This document shows, one piece after another, positions 1 through 10,040 of a stretch of 64,000 nucleotides of DNA. Within the stretch, counting starts at the first letter, position 1. Every line of letters begins with the position of its first letter. Below the pieces are notes generated by a model that searched no databases, was not told where the DNA came from, and saw only the letters and a list, made by a program, of their open reading frames with translations. This stretch comes from Cryoendolithus antarcticus (Eukaryota > Ascomycota > Dothideomycetes > Cladosporiales > Cladosporiaceae). Location: contig NAJO01000069.1 in NCBI GenBank assembly GCA_002077065.1, forward strand, positions 1 to 64,000, read 5' to 3'. Both the position numbers and the translations under genes were made by a program.

Positions 1-32
<32 letters not shown>

Positions 33-33
33 T

Positions 34-100
<67 letters not shown>

Positions 101-840
101 CTCTCGGTCCGCTCGCGTTTCCGCGTGGGAGAAGGCTATATCTTAAGCCCACCCGATTGATATATCGGCGGACCCTCTAACATTTAGTTATTGAACTGCA
201 CGCGTAGCCGCGAGGCTTTATTGCTTAGCTACGGGTTATCTATTATAGCACCATCTATGCTATTACCTCATCCGTGGTCGTTGACCTGGTGCTGCACCCC
301 CCCTTTCGACGGGGCTGCGGTGATAGGTGCTTTAGGAAGTCCCCTCAATTTAAGGATGTTGCGCTAATGCACTACTAGAACTAGGTGGGGGCGATTAACA
401 CCCCCCGCTCGACCCTCTTAGAGGTTGGCTCATAGTCACTCCCGTCTTTCTATTCGGATTATACATATAATTAAATAATGATAACAATAATGATAAACAT
501 CACGCTTGAGTATGTAAGAGCGAGCGAAGCTTCTATGGTAGGAAGATTTTGAGTGTCGTAAGTATTGGAACCTATATAGAAGCTTACAACGCGTTTACCG
601 AGAAAAGCGCCGCGCGAGCCTTACACGGTATAGCTAGGATAATCGAGGGTAATAAGATCCTGCATGACCGTCGTAGGAAGTATACTGACCCTAGTAATTT
701 GTCTTGCTAACTAGCTATTGTAAGCTAGCTTATAAAAGAAGCTAAGGTGTCGGTATACCAAGCAAGGGCTAATACGAGTATCATCTAGCAAGACGGCTTT
801 CCTATACCTTACATTGTAGTAGAGGCTACCCTAAGTAATA
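1..840. repeat. Degenerate RIP-like repeat fragment
   Basis: No intact gene is visible. The stretch is rich in TA and poor in CA/TG, like the transposon at 29-36 kb though milder, with an AT-rich patch near 460-500. From about 571 to 840 one plus-strand frame reads like an old coding region: conserved-looking codons interrupted by TAA or TAG near 711, 724 and 790, which fit Gln or Trp codons lost by C-to-T or G-to-A changes. I do not recognise the family. It abuts the 3' end of the ankyrin gene at about 840 and may be the element that truncated it. The left end lies outside the window. Confidence 0.5.
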
Positions 841-1790
841 ACTTCCGCACCCTTAGCTAGTAGGATCTCTACGACCCTCCCGTGACCTCCCTGTAACGCC
901 GCCTGTAGTGCGTTGCCGTAGTCGCCTCCTTAAGCATTGACGTCTACACCCTTGGCTAGTAGCATCTCTACGACCTTCTCGTGGCCTCTCGCTGATGCCG
1001 CCTGTAGTGCGTTGCCGTAGCGGCCTCCCTGAGCGTTGACGTCCGCATCCTTAGCTAATAGCATCTCTACGACCTTCTCGTTGCCCTTCTTTGACGCCGC
1101 CTGTAGTGCGTTGCCGTAGCGGCCTCCCTGAGCGTTGACGTCCGCACCCTTAGCTAGTAGCATCTCTACGACCTTCTCGTGGCCTCTCGCTGATTCCGCC
1201 TGCAGTGCGTTACCGTAGTCGCCTCCCTGAGCGTTGACGTCCGCACCCCTAGCTAATAGCATCTCTACTACCTTCTCGTGGCCTTCCTTTGACGCCGCCT
1301 GTAGTGCGTTGCCGTAGCGGCCTCCCTGAGCGTTGACGTGGGCGCCCTTCGCTAGCAGCATCTCTACTACCCTCTCGTGGCCTCTCGCTGACGCCGCCTG
1401 TAGTGCGTTGCCGTAAACGCCTCCCTGAGCGTTAACGTCCGCACCCTTCGCTAGTAGGATCTCTGCTACACTCTTGTAGCCTCTCGCTGATGCTGCCTGT
1501 AGTGCGTTGCCGTAGAAGCCTCCCCGAGTGTTGACGTCCGCACCCTTAGCTAGTAGGATCTCTACGACCCTCTCGTGACCTCCCTGTAACGCCGCCTGTA
1601 GTGCGTTGCCGTAGTAACCTCCTTGAGCATTGACGTCTACACCCTTGGCTAGTAGGATCTCTACGACCCTCCCGTGACCTCCCTGTAACGCCGCCTGTAG
1701 TGCGTTGCCGTAGCGGCCTCCCTGAGCGTTGACGTCGGCGCCCTTCGCTAGCAGCATCTCTGCGACCTTCTCGTGGCCTTCCGCTGATGC
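841..1790 (-). repeat. Near-identical 99-bp ankyrin-coding tandem repeat
   Basis: About nine tandem 99-bp units encode QGG-YGNALQAA-GHEKVVE type ankyrin repeats. Units differ at few sites, mostly in the codons of the helix-turn positions. The segment at 850-920 is nearly the same as that at 1655-1735, so whole blocks of units have been copied. The unit at 841-929 lies beyond the present stop codon. Confidence 0.85.
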
Positions 1791-4034
1791 AGCCTGAAGC
1801 GCAGTCCCTTCTCCTGCCCATTGACTGTTCACGTTTGCGTTACTACGGTCGAGAATAGCACACACAGCGTCTTCTACGCCTTGGTGACTAGTTGCATGTA
1901 GTGGACTTGGCAGTACCTTAATTTCCCTGTGGATATCCGGCATCGGGTTCCAGCGATCGCTGATATCAAACAGCCGTGTCCAGGTTGCGAATGCCAATCC
2001 GTCCTCGTTGAGTAATTCCATAGAGAGTCTATGTCGTTGCTGTGATCCACCATGCGACAATCGAGCATGCTGCGTCCAAAATATCGCAGCATATCGGGCC
2101 AGAGGAAACGCGGACCCGAAGTCCGGTGTTTGCCATTCATCTCCCTGGAAGCGAAGCAGATATACGAGGCAGCACATTGCCAGTATGTCGTGCGAGCTAT
2201 CGCTCTGCAAGCTGTATTTTGCCACGCAAGGACGTGCCGAGACGAGATACTCCTTGACGGAGAAGTGGGCGAGTCGGACATACTGAGGCGCGGACATTGA
2301 GGCATCTCTGCTGTTCGCGGTCTCATCGTCCACCTCATCGGATTCGTTGGCGCCGTCGCTGCCTGATGTGATGCTTACCAGACTTGAACAGATCCGAAGT
2401 ATGTCGCGTGGATCTTCCAACACCTCGTCTTCATCAAACCGGGTATGCGCCTCATCGATTAAAATTCCCGTCACTTCGAGTAACTCATCCGCCGTGAGCG
2501 GCCGTTCGGCATAGGCCAACCATCTCAAAATCTTTAGTGCCTCTTCAGAATTCTCGCCTTTGTCAATCTGCTGAAGGATCCGCGCATAGGTTTCGTCAAG
2601 TGTCTTCGGCAGGTCTTGTAGAGCGCGACGGACCTTCCCACGGGTCACACACTTGACCAAAACGTCGAGCTGACATGCAGCCCATCTGAACCTGACAATC
2701 GCTGTTAGCATTGGATGTGGCCAGTGTGAGCAGGGTTGAGCCATACATTCCACAGGCTTTCCGCCCGAGCGTTGTCTCAATCTCTTCCTGCATCGTCTGA
2801 TCTGTCTGCCATCTTCTAAAGCCCGTATCGCTTGACAGTCTTTCATGAACGTATGTCCGAATATCTTGATCCACAAGGTGACTTTCGAGGGGAGTCGTAC
2901 TATCGACCGGTACAAGCTTCTCCAATCCCTCCTCGATGTCAATCTCCTTTCGACTCGTCATGAGTACACGTAAAGAAGTGACATGCCAACTCTGTATCTG
3001 GGCAAGTATATCGAACAGGTCTTTGCGAGCACCGCATTCGTCTAACGCATCTAGGACAACAAATGGAGCTGGTATATCGTCGAGGGTGCGCTTCAATGCG
3101 TTCAGCAATTGATGTTCGGAGGGCTGTCGGCGGCCATCGTCGCAAGCAGCATATGCAGCTTGGAGGGCGTCCGGAATACCTGGACACTTGTCCAAGAGTT
3201 GGCTGATTAGCGACTTGACCATCTTCAGCGCGTCTTGCTTGTCGACGTCGTTGAAGTCGAAGAAGAAAATCGCCAAGGACCTGGCTGGGTCATCGCGACA
3301 GAACGTTTGCAAGTCCTCGACGATCCCAGCACTCAAGATCGTCTTACCAGATCCAGCCGAGCCGTACAACCATGTGTAAGGGTATCCTGTGGTCTTCCAA
3401 GCCTCGTACTGTTTGCCTTGCAGATACCACTTTCCAGTATTCGCCGACCGTGACTTCAGAGCCTTGTTCAGATTTGAGAAGGGGTCCGGAGGAGCCAACC
3501 ACTGTTTGAGGCGAGCGCGCATGTCATCTGTGCCTGCGTCAACGTCCTATGATACAATGCATGCCAGAGAGAAGGCTTACGGTTACGTGGATCGAGCTTC
3601 GATGAGGACCATGCGCAGTAGAAAGTCAGTCTGTTCACGTAGGATTCGATCTGTTTGTCTATCTTGCGAACGTCAGACTCTTTCCACAGACTTCGGAAGC
3701 CTTTCTTCATCGTCTTCATCCTCCCCTCCTGTACATCGGGCAGTACTTTTGACAGTATCCCGTCGAGCTCCTCCATCTGATCCTGACATCCTTGCACACA
3801 TGGCCCTATCGCTCCTGCATCTTCTGGACTGATGCTCTGATTGTTCATGCCATCTCTTGACCTTTGGAGAATATGAAGAAGTAGCGAGAGCTGACTGGCA
3901 ATGTGGGCAAAGGCGTCAGGGAGTTGTCCGCTCTTGGACTGGTACTCGTGCAGTCGGACCAGAAATCGTGTGCTGAAGTCGATGAGCTGAACAATGGACG
4001 CGACCGCGCCGACAATGGTGATTGGGTCTGCCAT
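930..4034 (-). CDS. NACHT_N-NACHT-ankyrin NLR-like (STAND) protein
   Basis: Predicted signal-transducing NTPase of the fungal NLR-like class, cytoplasmic, likely in non-self recognition. Exons 4034-3587, 3533-2747 and 2691-930, with introns of 53 and 55 bp, give 998 residues. Residues 1-150 look like the NACHT_N/SesA-type N-terminal domain (starts MADPITIVGAVASIVQLIDF). The NACHT domain has P-loop GSAGSGKT at 207-214 and Walker B VVLDALDE at about 308-315. A linker containing a RW-LP-TL-TYARIL block follows. From about residue 665 there are ten 33-residue ankyrin units, the last eight almost identical (99-bp DNA period). The frame ends at TAA 930-932, where sister units carry CAG, and another ankyrin unit is still readable at 841-929, so the gene is probably C-terminally truncated. 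The ATG at 4034 opens the NACHT_N domain. Function is inferred from the family. Confidence 0.85.
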
Positions 4035-4519
4035 GACGAGACGCGCTCCAGGACCACCGTTCGAGACCTACAGATCACATTTGAGCACGCGCGGCAGGTT
4101 TATCAATCTTACCGCAAGGCTGCGATGAGGCGCAGCTGCGATGTCGAGACATGCAGGTGCGCATGCGGGTGGGCTGCTCAGCCATTCAGCGTGCATGAGA
4201 AAGCTGCTACATGCAGTACCGCGGTAGTGTATACGCACTCACGCTGACGATGAGAAAGTCTTCCTTGCTCCAGAGACTCTCCCAGGTGGTCCTATGAGCA
4301 GTGCGCGGTTGCAGTGCAGTATGTAGTAGCAGTGTCGAGCACACGAACCCCTCGAACGTTCCGCTATTCTTGTCACTCCCGTGGCGCGGCACTCGAAAGT
4401 CTACCCCGCGATCGATGTCTCCACCCCCACATCCTTATCGCCCTCGATCCACGTGCTCCGTCACCATCAACACCATCATGCTGTGACCTTGACATCACCC
4501 TCCTCATCTCACCGCCGCC

Positions 4520-5344
4520 ATGGCTCTCCGCTCCGCTACTCTCACTCCCTTCCGCCACTCCCTCCCGCTCCTCCCCCGCACCTTCCGCAGGCATGCCTCC
4601 ACCAACCCCTTCTTCGCCCTCTCATCCCTCAGCAACAGTCGCGAGACACAGCACTTCAACAAGATCACCAAGCTCTCACGGATAGAGCACTCGCCTACGC
4701 TGAAGCTCATTCAGTCGAGTGAGGTGGACCCGTTCCCGCTGCCTGAGCCAATGAAGAGGAAGGCGATACTCACACTGCGAGTCGAGCCGGGACGTGACAC
4801 GAGAGCAAGAAGTACAGCACTGGACAAGAAGGCAGTCGCGGTCGGCAAAGCAGTCCTCTCACAGCAAGCACGACGCATGACATACCTCCAACGCGGCCTG
4901 GCACGAAGCCTCCGCCGCGAACACCTCAAGTCAGCGCAGCTCGGGCAAGCACAACGAGCATGGCAGGACAGGGAGCGCAAGATGCGGGCGGACATGCGCA
5001 TCGCTGGCGTCTGGATCTTGGCAAGTGTGGGCACTGCGACGGGGCTGGCGATGTGGAGGTTCTGGCCTGAGGCGAGGGCGGCGCGCAAGGTGGACTCGGG
5101 AGAGCTGGGAAGGAAGATCGCGAGGAAGGCGAGGGAGGCGATGCCGGTACCTGCTGTCACGAGTGGGACAAAAGCTGCGAGGACTGCGGACAAGGCGGTG
5201 GTTGCGCCTGCTGCTGCGGGATCAGTGCCCGTGAAGTCGACTCCCGCAGTTCCGAAGACACCCGTGGCAGAGGTCAGGCAGGAGCCAGCGAAGAGGTGGT
5301 CATGGCCGGGAGCAGTCAAGAGCTTGTTCTGGAAGCACGCGTGA
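4520..5344 (+). CDS. Unknown protein, predicted mitochondrial membrane
   Basis: An intronless 274-residue protein that I cannot assign to a family. The first 25 residues are rich in Arg, Ser and Leu with no acidic residue (MALRSATLTPFRHSLPLLPR and on), typical of a mitochondrial presequence. Residues about 90-155 are strongly basic and probably helical (many Arg, Lys, Gln). One hydrophobic span at about 160-182 (IAGVWILASVGTATGLAMW) is a likely membrane helix. The C-terminal 80 residues are Ala/Pro/Lys-rich and low in complexity. The ATG lies in a near-perfect fungal context (CACCGCCGCCATGG). It starts 486 bp from the divergently transcribed NACHT gene, so the two may share a promoter region. 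A small inner-membrane assembly factor is possible but unproven. Confidence 0.8.
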   Translation: MALRSATLTPFRHSLPLLPRTFRRHASTNPFFALSSLSNSRETQHFNKITKLSRIEHSPTLKLIQSSEVDPFPLPEPMKRKAILTLRVEPGRDTRARSTALDKKAVAVGKAVLSQQARRMTYLQRGLARSLRREHLKSAQLGQAQRAWQDRERKMRADMRIAGVWILASVGTATGLAMWRFWPEARAARKVDSGELGRKIARKAREAMPVPAVTSGTKAARTADKAVVAPAAAGSVPVKSTPAVPKTPVAEVRQEPAKRWSWPGAVKSLFWKHA

Positions 5345-5897
5345 TCTGGGACAAGAGTTGGGACATGAGCGCATGGTGCACGACATACACGAGATCATTG
5401 ACGAGACGGCATCGGGGAGCGGCGTTTGGGAACTTTACAGCGAGGCGATGCAGACATCACGATGTCTGGAGTATATAGGCATGTATGCAATCACATTTCC
5501 GTCAGTGCTACAATCTTCCCATGTCTCCCAGGGGACTCATCGGAACAGACCAATGGTGATTGGTCAGCCTTGATAATCCGCATATCTTACAAATCAGCTT
5601 CATATGTCAGGCACGAAAGTGGATCTCGACGGTAGCACCACTGACCTGAAGCAGACTACTTCAATTCAATGCCAGTATTCACTGGCTTGGCTTTCGAAGC
5701 AACAACGTCAACAGCGCAACTTTGCGGAGCCATGATTCCAAAGCATGCACTCCCGAATCTTCGAGACATGGGATGAACGGTCATATATGATCTCACTATA
5801 GCCCAAGGAAGCCTCCAAAATCATCACCAACCCTTCTCGCACACTCCCAAAGCCACTACCTATCACCACCATCTCCATACCATCAATCACCCTCAAC
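5345..5897. other. Intergenic region between two plus-strand genes
   Basis: I see no gene here. It should hold the 3' end of the mitochondrial protein gene and the promoter of the SDR gene. The last 60 bp before the SDR ATG are pyrimidine-rich, as is usual for fungal leaders. Confidence 0.5.
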
Positions 5898-6852
5898 ATG
5901 TCTTCATCGCCACAGTGGGAGTTCCCAGGCTACACCAAGCTCATCCACCGCTCCACCTACCCAGCCATCTCCTCCACCAACCCCTCAAACTCCGCCGCAG
6001 GCAAAGTAGTCGTCGTGACAGGCGGAGGTGCGTCGAATTCCCTTCCCTCTCCGTCCCAGTGCCAACACTGACGACCGACCAGGCACAGCCATCGGCCGCG
6101 GCATAGCCCACTCCTTCACCGCAGCCGGCGCCCGCATCGTAGCAATCATAGGCCGCCGCGCCAATATCCTCGCCTCCACCAAAGCCGAGCTCGAAGCCGC
6201 CAGCGCGGGCAAGACCCAGATCTTCACCTACGCGGTCGACATCCTCGATGAGTCCGCTCTCAACGCCGCATTCGCGGATATAGCCAAGATCGCCGGCTCC
6301 GGGATAGATATCTGCGTCGCTAATGCCGGATTGGCAGTCAATCAGCATAGTCTGGCTGGAACCGTAGACGCCTGGTGGCAGGGCTTCGAAGTCAACGTGA
6401 AAGGAAGCTTCATCACCTTCCGCGCCTTCGCAGCTACGAAAGCAAAGGACAACCCGATCTTCATCTCCGTGAACACTGGTGCTGCGCACCTGGGAGCCTT
6501 TCCCAATCTGTCCTCTTACACTGCTTCGAAGATGGCGTTGGCGCATTTACTGCCGAGCTTGCAAGTCGAGAACCCAGAGATCCGCACTGTGGCCTTCCAC
6601 CCGGGCGTGATAGAGAGCGATATGAATGCCGGGAGCGGGGTTGTCTTGAGTCTGGATGATGTTAGCTTGCCGGCGGACTTCGCGCTGTGGCTGGCGAGTG
6701 ACAAGGCGGCGTGGACGAAGGGGAAATTCCTGTGGGCGCATTGGGATGTGGAGGAGTTGGAGGGGTTGAGGGGGGAGATTGAGGAGAAGGGGGAGTTGAT
6801 CATGGGGTTGAAGGGGTGGCCGAGGCAGGGGGAGGTGGAGGTGAGGGTGTAG
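5898..6852 (+). CDS. Short-chain dehydrogenase/reductase
   Basis: NAD(P)-dependent oxidoreductase of the classical SDR fold, substrate unknown. Exons 5898-6027 and 6083-6852 with a 55-bp intron (GTGCGT...CCAG) encode 299 residues. The intron splits the cofactor motif: the joined protein reads VVVTGGGTAIGRG, close to TGxxxGIG but with Ala for the middle Gly. Further landmarks are the CVANAGLA block (Asn-Ala-Gly), YTASK with catalytic Tyr and Lys, and a PGVIESDM loop. The catalytic Ser position lies in the ISVNTGAAH stretch and I cannot fix it exactly. An N-terminal extension of about 38 residues precedes the Rossmann fold. The ATG at 5898 follows CTCAAC and is the only start that restores the beta1 strand. 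No signal peptide. Convergent with the ATPase gene. Confidence 0.88.
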
Positions 6853-7202
6853 TGAGAAGGGAAGGGGATGAGGCAGAAGTGATTTGCTACGCTAGTTGTA
6901 GGTGCTGCAGCTGCAGACACCAGCGCCAGCGTGACACGCTTCACCCTCCTTTTCCGTGTGCCCTTGTCTTGTCCGTGCTGGACCCAACCCAATGCGAGAG
7001 CTACCGCAGTGCTGGCGCGTCAGACCAGTATATCGATCTCGCCAAACTGCGGCCCCAGCTCCTTGTGGTGGTGTATGCGCAGCTGTAGCTGCCGACTCCG
7101 AGTGCATGTCTCACGCGAAGCTGCATTACCTGCCTGCTGCCAATTCAGGACTTCTCTCCTACTGACGTCGAGCTAGACCCGAGTCGCGCCAGCCACGCGC
7201 TT
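6853..7202. other. Convergent intergenic region
   Basis: Space between the 3' ends of the SDR (+) and ATPase (-) genes. No coding signal on either strand that I would support. Confidence 0.5.
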
Positions 7203-8660
7203 TCAGATACGCTGGACAGCCATGATGCTCCTGCCTCCGTCATCGCCCTCTCTCAGCCTCGTCTGCATCCTAAGCACACCGCCGGCCAGCTTCCTCGGCA
7301 CGACCTGCCCATTCTCCACAGCGGTGTGGACGTAAGATGTCGGGCTGAAGACCAAGCTCTCACCCTGATGTAGCGCAATGATCTCCTTGAGTAGCGCAGC
7401 CTGCTCGGCGGTCGTGGTGAGCAAATCAGATGCGCCGCTCAAGTGGACTTTGAGCGCCTTGAACCAGTCGGAGGAGTTGAAGCCGTGCACAATAGTCATG
7501 CTGCAGAGATCGAGGAACTTCTCGGAGATGGTTGGCTCTTGGGTGGCGACGACAACGCGAACGCCTTTATGGCGCTGCTCGCGGATGACAGTAAGTAGAT
7601 TGTCGGTGAAGAGACTGGCAGCAGCACTCTTGTCGAGGAACTTGTGGGCCTCATCCAGCGCAACGATCATGCCCGCAGGACGCGGGCGCTCCTTGAGAAT
7701 GCTGAGAGATATGTCGAAGAGCATGCACGCGGTGGCAGCACTGACGGCGGGATCCGAGAGATCGATGATGGTAAGGACGCCGTCTTTCACATCGAAGACG
7801 TCGCAGTCGGGAATGGGTGGATGACGGCTGATGGCGTCTCTAGCAGGTGTATCTGCGCGATCTAGTGCGGCAAGGCGGTGCGCCTGTGCGCCGCTGGCAC
7901 AGAAGCTCTTCAGAAGATCCATGCGCAACTTCAGCATGTTGCGCTGAATTGGCTCGAAGCGCTCCACTGCGACGAGCTTCTCAAACGTGGCGAGGGAGAA
8001 CGGGCTTGGATCGAGCGCCATCTCGCGTAGGATACGCATGATGACGTCCATATACAGCGGCGACTTGCCAGTAGTTTCATCCACGGACATCAAGCGTTGC
8101 ATTCGCTCGGTCGTTAGTTGATTGTCCTGGATGAGGAGAGGTGTGACCATCATAAAGTTTTGGTGAACTCCGGCCTTGGCCTCGTACATCGCTTTCAGCT
8201 TGTGATAGTTTGTGCGAGATACCAGGACCTGCACTTTGACACCGCGCGAGCACAGCGAGGCTGCCTCGGCGATAGTAGAGCCGCCGTCGATGTCGTACTG
8301 GAAGAGCACACCGGCTAGTGGCTGTTGCATTGGACCGAGTCTGGAACCCTCCAGCAGGCAACCCTCGAGCATGGCTGCTAGTGTGTACGACTTTCCGCTG
8401 CCCTGCGACCCGCAGATGAATGTTGAGCAAGGGCTGTTCGTGTTGAGGAAGATCGACTCGCGTGGCTGAATGTCGGTACGCCCTGTCTCGCGATTGTAGC
8501 CGAGCATGGCGTATTGAGGATAGGTCGCCGCTGATGTCGTTTTCTTGATCGCCGTGGTGATGCTGGCAGGCGCGGGGAAACGCAGCTGTCGTGGGGGCTC
8601 AGGAGAGGCGCTGGGGGACGTCAGGGTCGAAAGCGCAGGTGTGCTTCGAGGCAGCGACAT
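7203..8660 (-). CDS. HerA/FtsK-like P-loop ATPase
   Basis: A 485-residue ATPase of the HerA/FtsK/VirB4-like class (ASCE P-loop NTPases), a group best known in prokaryotes for DNA translocation. Walker A GSQGSGKS is at 84-91, Walker B MIVALDEAHKFL at 331-342, an R-E-Q-R-H-K-G block typical of a HerA arginine or sensor region at 360-366, and a VVVATQEPT sensor strand at 369-377. Between the Walker motifs is a helical insert with an ILREMALDPSPF block. There is no signal peptide or membrane helix, so it is probably cytosolic or nuclear. The ATG at 8660 has A at -3. Its frame is continuous with the upstream gene (8667-10040) apart from one TGA, and an alternative 162-bp intron (8586-8747, GTGAGC...GACAG) would fuse both into one protein of 891 residues. 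The biological role in fungi is unknown to me. Confidence 0.8.
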   Translation of the reverse strand: MSLPRSTPALSTLTSPSASPEPPRQLRFPAPASITTAIKKTTSAATYPQYAMLGYNRETGRTDIQPRESIFLNTNSPCSTFICGSQGSGKSYTLAAMLEGCLLEGSRLGPMQQPLAGVLFQYDIDGGSTIAEAASLCSRGVKVQVLVSRTNYHKLKAMYEAKAGVHQNFMMVTPLLIQDNQLTTERMQRLMSVDETTGKSPLYMDVIMRILREMALDPSPFSLATFEKLVAVERFEPIQRNMLKLRMDLLKSFCASGAQAHRLAALDRADTPARDAISRHPPIPDCDVFDVKDGVLTIIDLSDPAVSAATACMLFDISLSILKERPRPAGMIVALDEAHKFLDKSAAASLFTDNLLTVIREQRHKGVRVVVATQEPTISEKFLDLCSMTIVHGFNSSDWFKALKVHLSGASDLLTTTAEQAALLKEIIALHQGESLVFSPTSYVHTAVENGQVVPRKLAGGVLRMQTRLREGDDGGRSIMAVQRI

Positions 8661-8666
8661 GTTGGA

Positions 8667-10040
8667 TCAGGTCACAGATGGTACCGGGGCTGCATGACGG
8701 ATAGCAGGACGTCGATGGGCCGCGTGAAGCATCCTGGTCTTGCTCACCACGGAAAGTCGACCTCCGAAGCTGTTCAGCAGAACCCTGGCTTTCTTCACGC
8801 TGTCCTGCCACATGGACAGATGCTGTACTGCATTGTCTTCAAGCCACGCGACTGCCATTCCAGTCGGCATGACATATTTATTCTTCTTAGCCTGGCCTGT
8901 GAGATTGAATTGCCAGTCGGTCAACTGAAGGAACTCGCGCAGCGCGGGCGTGCGACCCCAGAGGCCTTGCTTGCGATCCTGAATGCTCAAGAGTCTGCCG
9001 ATCTGGGCTGGGATGTCATGTCCGCCGGCAGAGTCAGTCGTAGCTCTGTTTACAACAGTGTCGTGACCCTGAGAGCTATTCTTGCCTCGGAGGCCGCCAG
9101 CGGTGTTGGGAAGGCTTGCCAACCGGGACAGAATCCGGTCAGCACCGCGGATCATCACTTCGGCATTGACATCTCTCTTGCTTTCCATCCATTCACGGGC
9201 CTTTTTCGCGCAGGCCGCCCATGTCTGCTTGTAAGCGTAGGCATGACGCTCGAGCCAGGCAATGGCAAGCGCTGCGGGGCCCACATCAGCGACCTTGCGG
9301 AATGGCTTGACCACTGGCTTCCCCAGCGGATGGTCTTCTGGCAGACTGAGGAACTCTTTGAGTTCTGGAGTCCATTCCCACACACAGGCGCGGGTAGTGC
9401 CCATCCGCATGAGTTTGTGCACCAGAGCTTTGATGTCGATTGGCTCGGCTTCGCGTGCTTCGACTGGAATCTCGCTCGCCGCGAAACTTTTAGCGTCGGT
9501 ACTCGCATCATCCATCTCGTCATCGGTGGATTCGTACTCCTCTTCACTGCTGTCGTCACTGTCATGTATAGAAAGACTTGCGGCATTGTCATGCAAGTCA
9601 GCATTCGCCTCGCGCTTGACTTCGACCTCCTGCTCAGCCATGCGATCACCTTTGTCCACAGCGAGCTTCACGCTGGTAGATATGAGCGGACTGTAAGCCA
9701 GCTCTTCGCGATGGACGTCGTGAGGCAATCCGCCGGAAGCATCAGCGGGCATGAAACGCTCGAAGCGAGCATTGTAGTCTTGATAGGTTGCAGCGAAGTC
9801 CAGGGGAAGTCCTGTGGTGGACTGTGCCATGGTCGAATTGTTGGTCGCGGTCGCGGTCGCAAAGCTCGCTGCGGGTGCTGCAGTTACTGCTGTCGCTGTG
9901 CTGGTGGCGGTCGCAAAGCTAGCAAAGCTCGCTGCGGGTGCTGTAGCTACTGCTGTCGCTGTATTGGCGGCAGTAGCCTGGATTACTGAACGAGAGAAGT
10001 CCATCGGAAGCCACTGGTAGCCGTGTGCTCCGGCGGACAT
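8667..10040 (-). CDS. Unknown protein with two internal repeat domains
   Basis: A 457-residue protein that I do not recognise. Residues 10-75 are Ala/Thr/Ser-rich low-complexity sequence encoded by an imperfect tandem duplication. Residues about 140-185 are acidic (DDSSEEEYESTDDEMDD). Two copies of a domain of about 85 residues follow, each with W-TP-L+EFL, then GxAxAWLE-xA and W--xxKKAR. They cover about 205-290 and 340-425, so the second is a diverged copy of the first. The TGA at 8667-8669 is followed after six bases by the in-frame ATG of the ATPase. Close spacing and shared frame suggest that the two products work together or are one protein. The start at 10040 is the first in-frame ATG. 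No secretion signal. Confidence 0.65.
   Translation of the reverse strand: MSAGAHGYQWLPMDFSRSVIQATAANTATAVATAPAASFASFATATSTATAVTAAPAASFATATATNNSTMAQSTTGLPLDFAATYQDYNARFERFMPADASGGLPHDVHREELAYSPLISTSVKLAVDKGDRMAEQEVEVKREANADLHDNAASLSIHDSDDSSEEEYESTDDEMDDASTDAKSFAASEIPVEAREAEPIDIKALVHKLMRMGTTRACVWEWTPELKEFLSLPEDHPLGKPVVKPFRKVADVGPAALAIAWLERHAYAYKQTWAACAKKAREWMESKRDVNAEVMIRGADRILSRLASLPNTAGGLRGKNSSQGHDTVVNRATTDSAGGHDIPAQIGRLLSIQDRKQGLWGRTPALREFLQLTDWQFNLTGQAKKNKYVMPTGMAVAWLEDNAVQHLSMWQDSVKKARVLLNSFGGRLSVVSKTRMLHAAHRRPAIRHAAPVPSVT
9855..9975 (-). repeat. Imperfect tandem duplication coding Ala/Thr-rich segment
   Basis: Two units of roughly 55-63 bp, each containing GCTCGCTGCGGGTGCTG and ACTGCTGTCGCTGT on the plus strand, encode the ATAV-AAPAASFA type repeats near the N-terminus of the 457-residue protein. 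The second unit carries a 9-bp insertion (AGCAAAGCT). Confidence 0.7.

Noticed and set aside
8694..9989. Plus-strand 431-codon frame opposite the two-repeat protein
   Set aside because: Antisense of a GC-rich coding region with Cys/Gly/Arg-rich composition. The minus strand shows an internal domain duplication, a much stronger coding sign.
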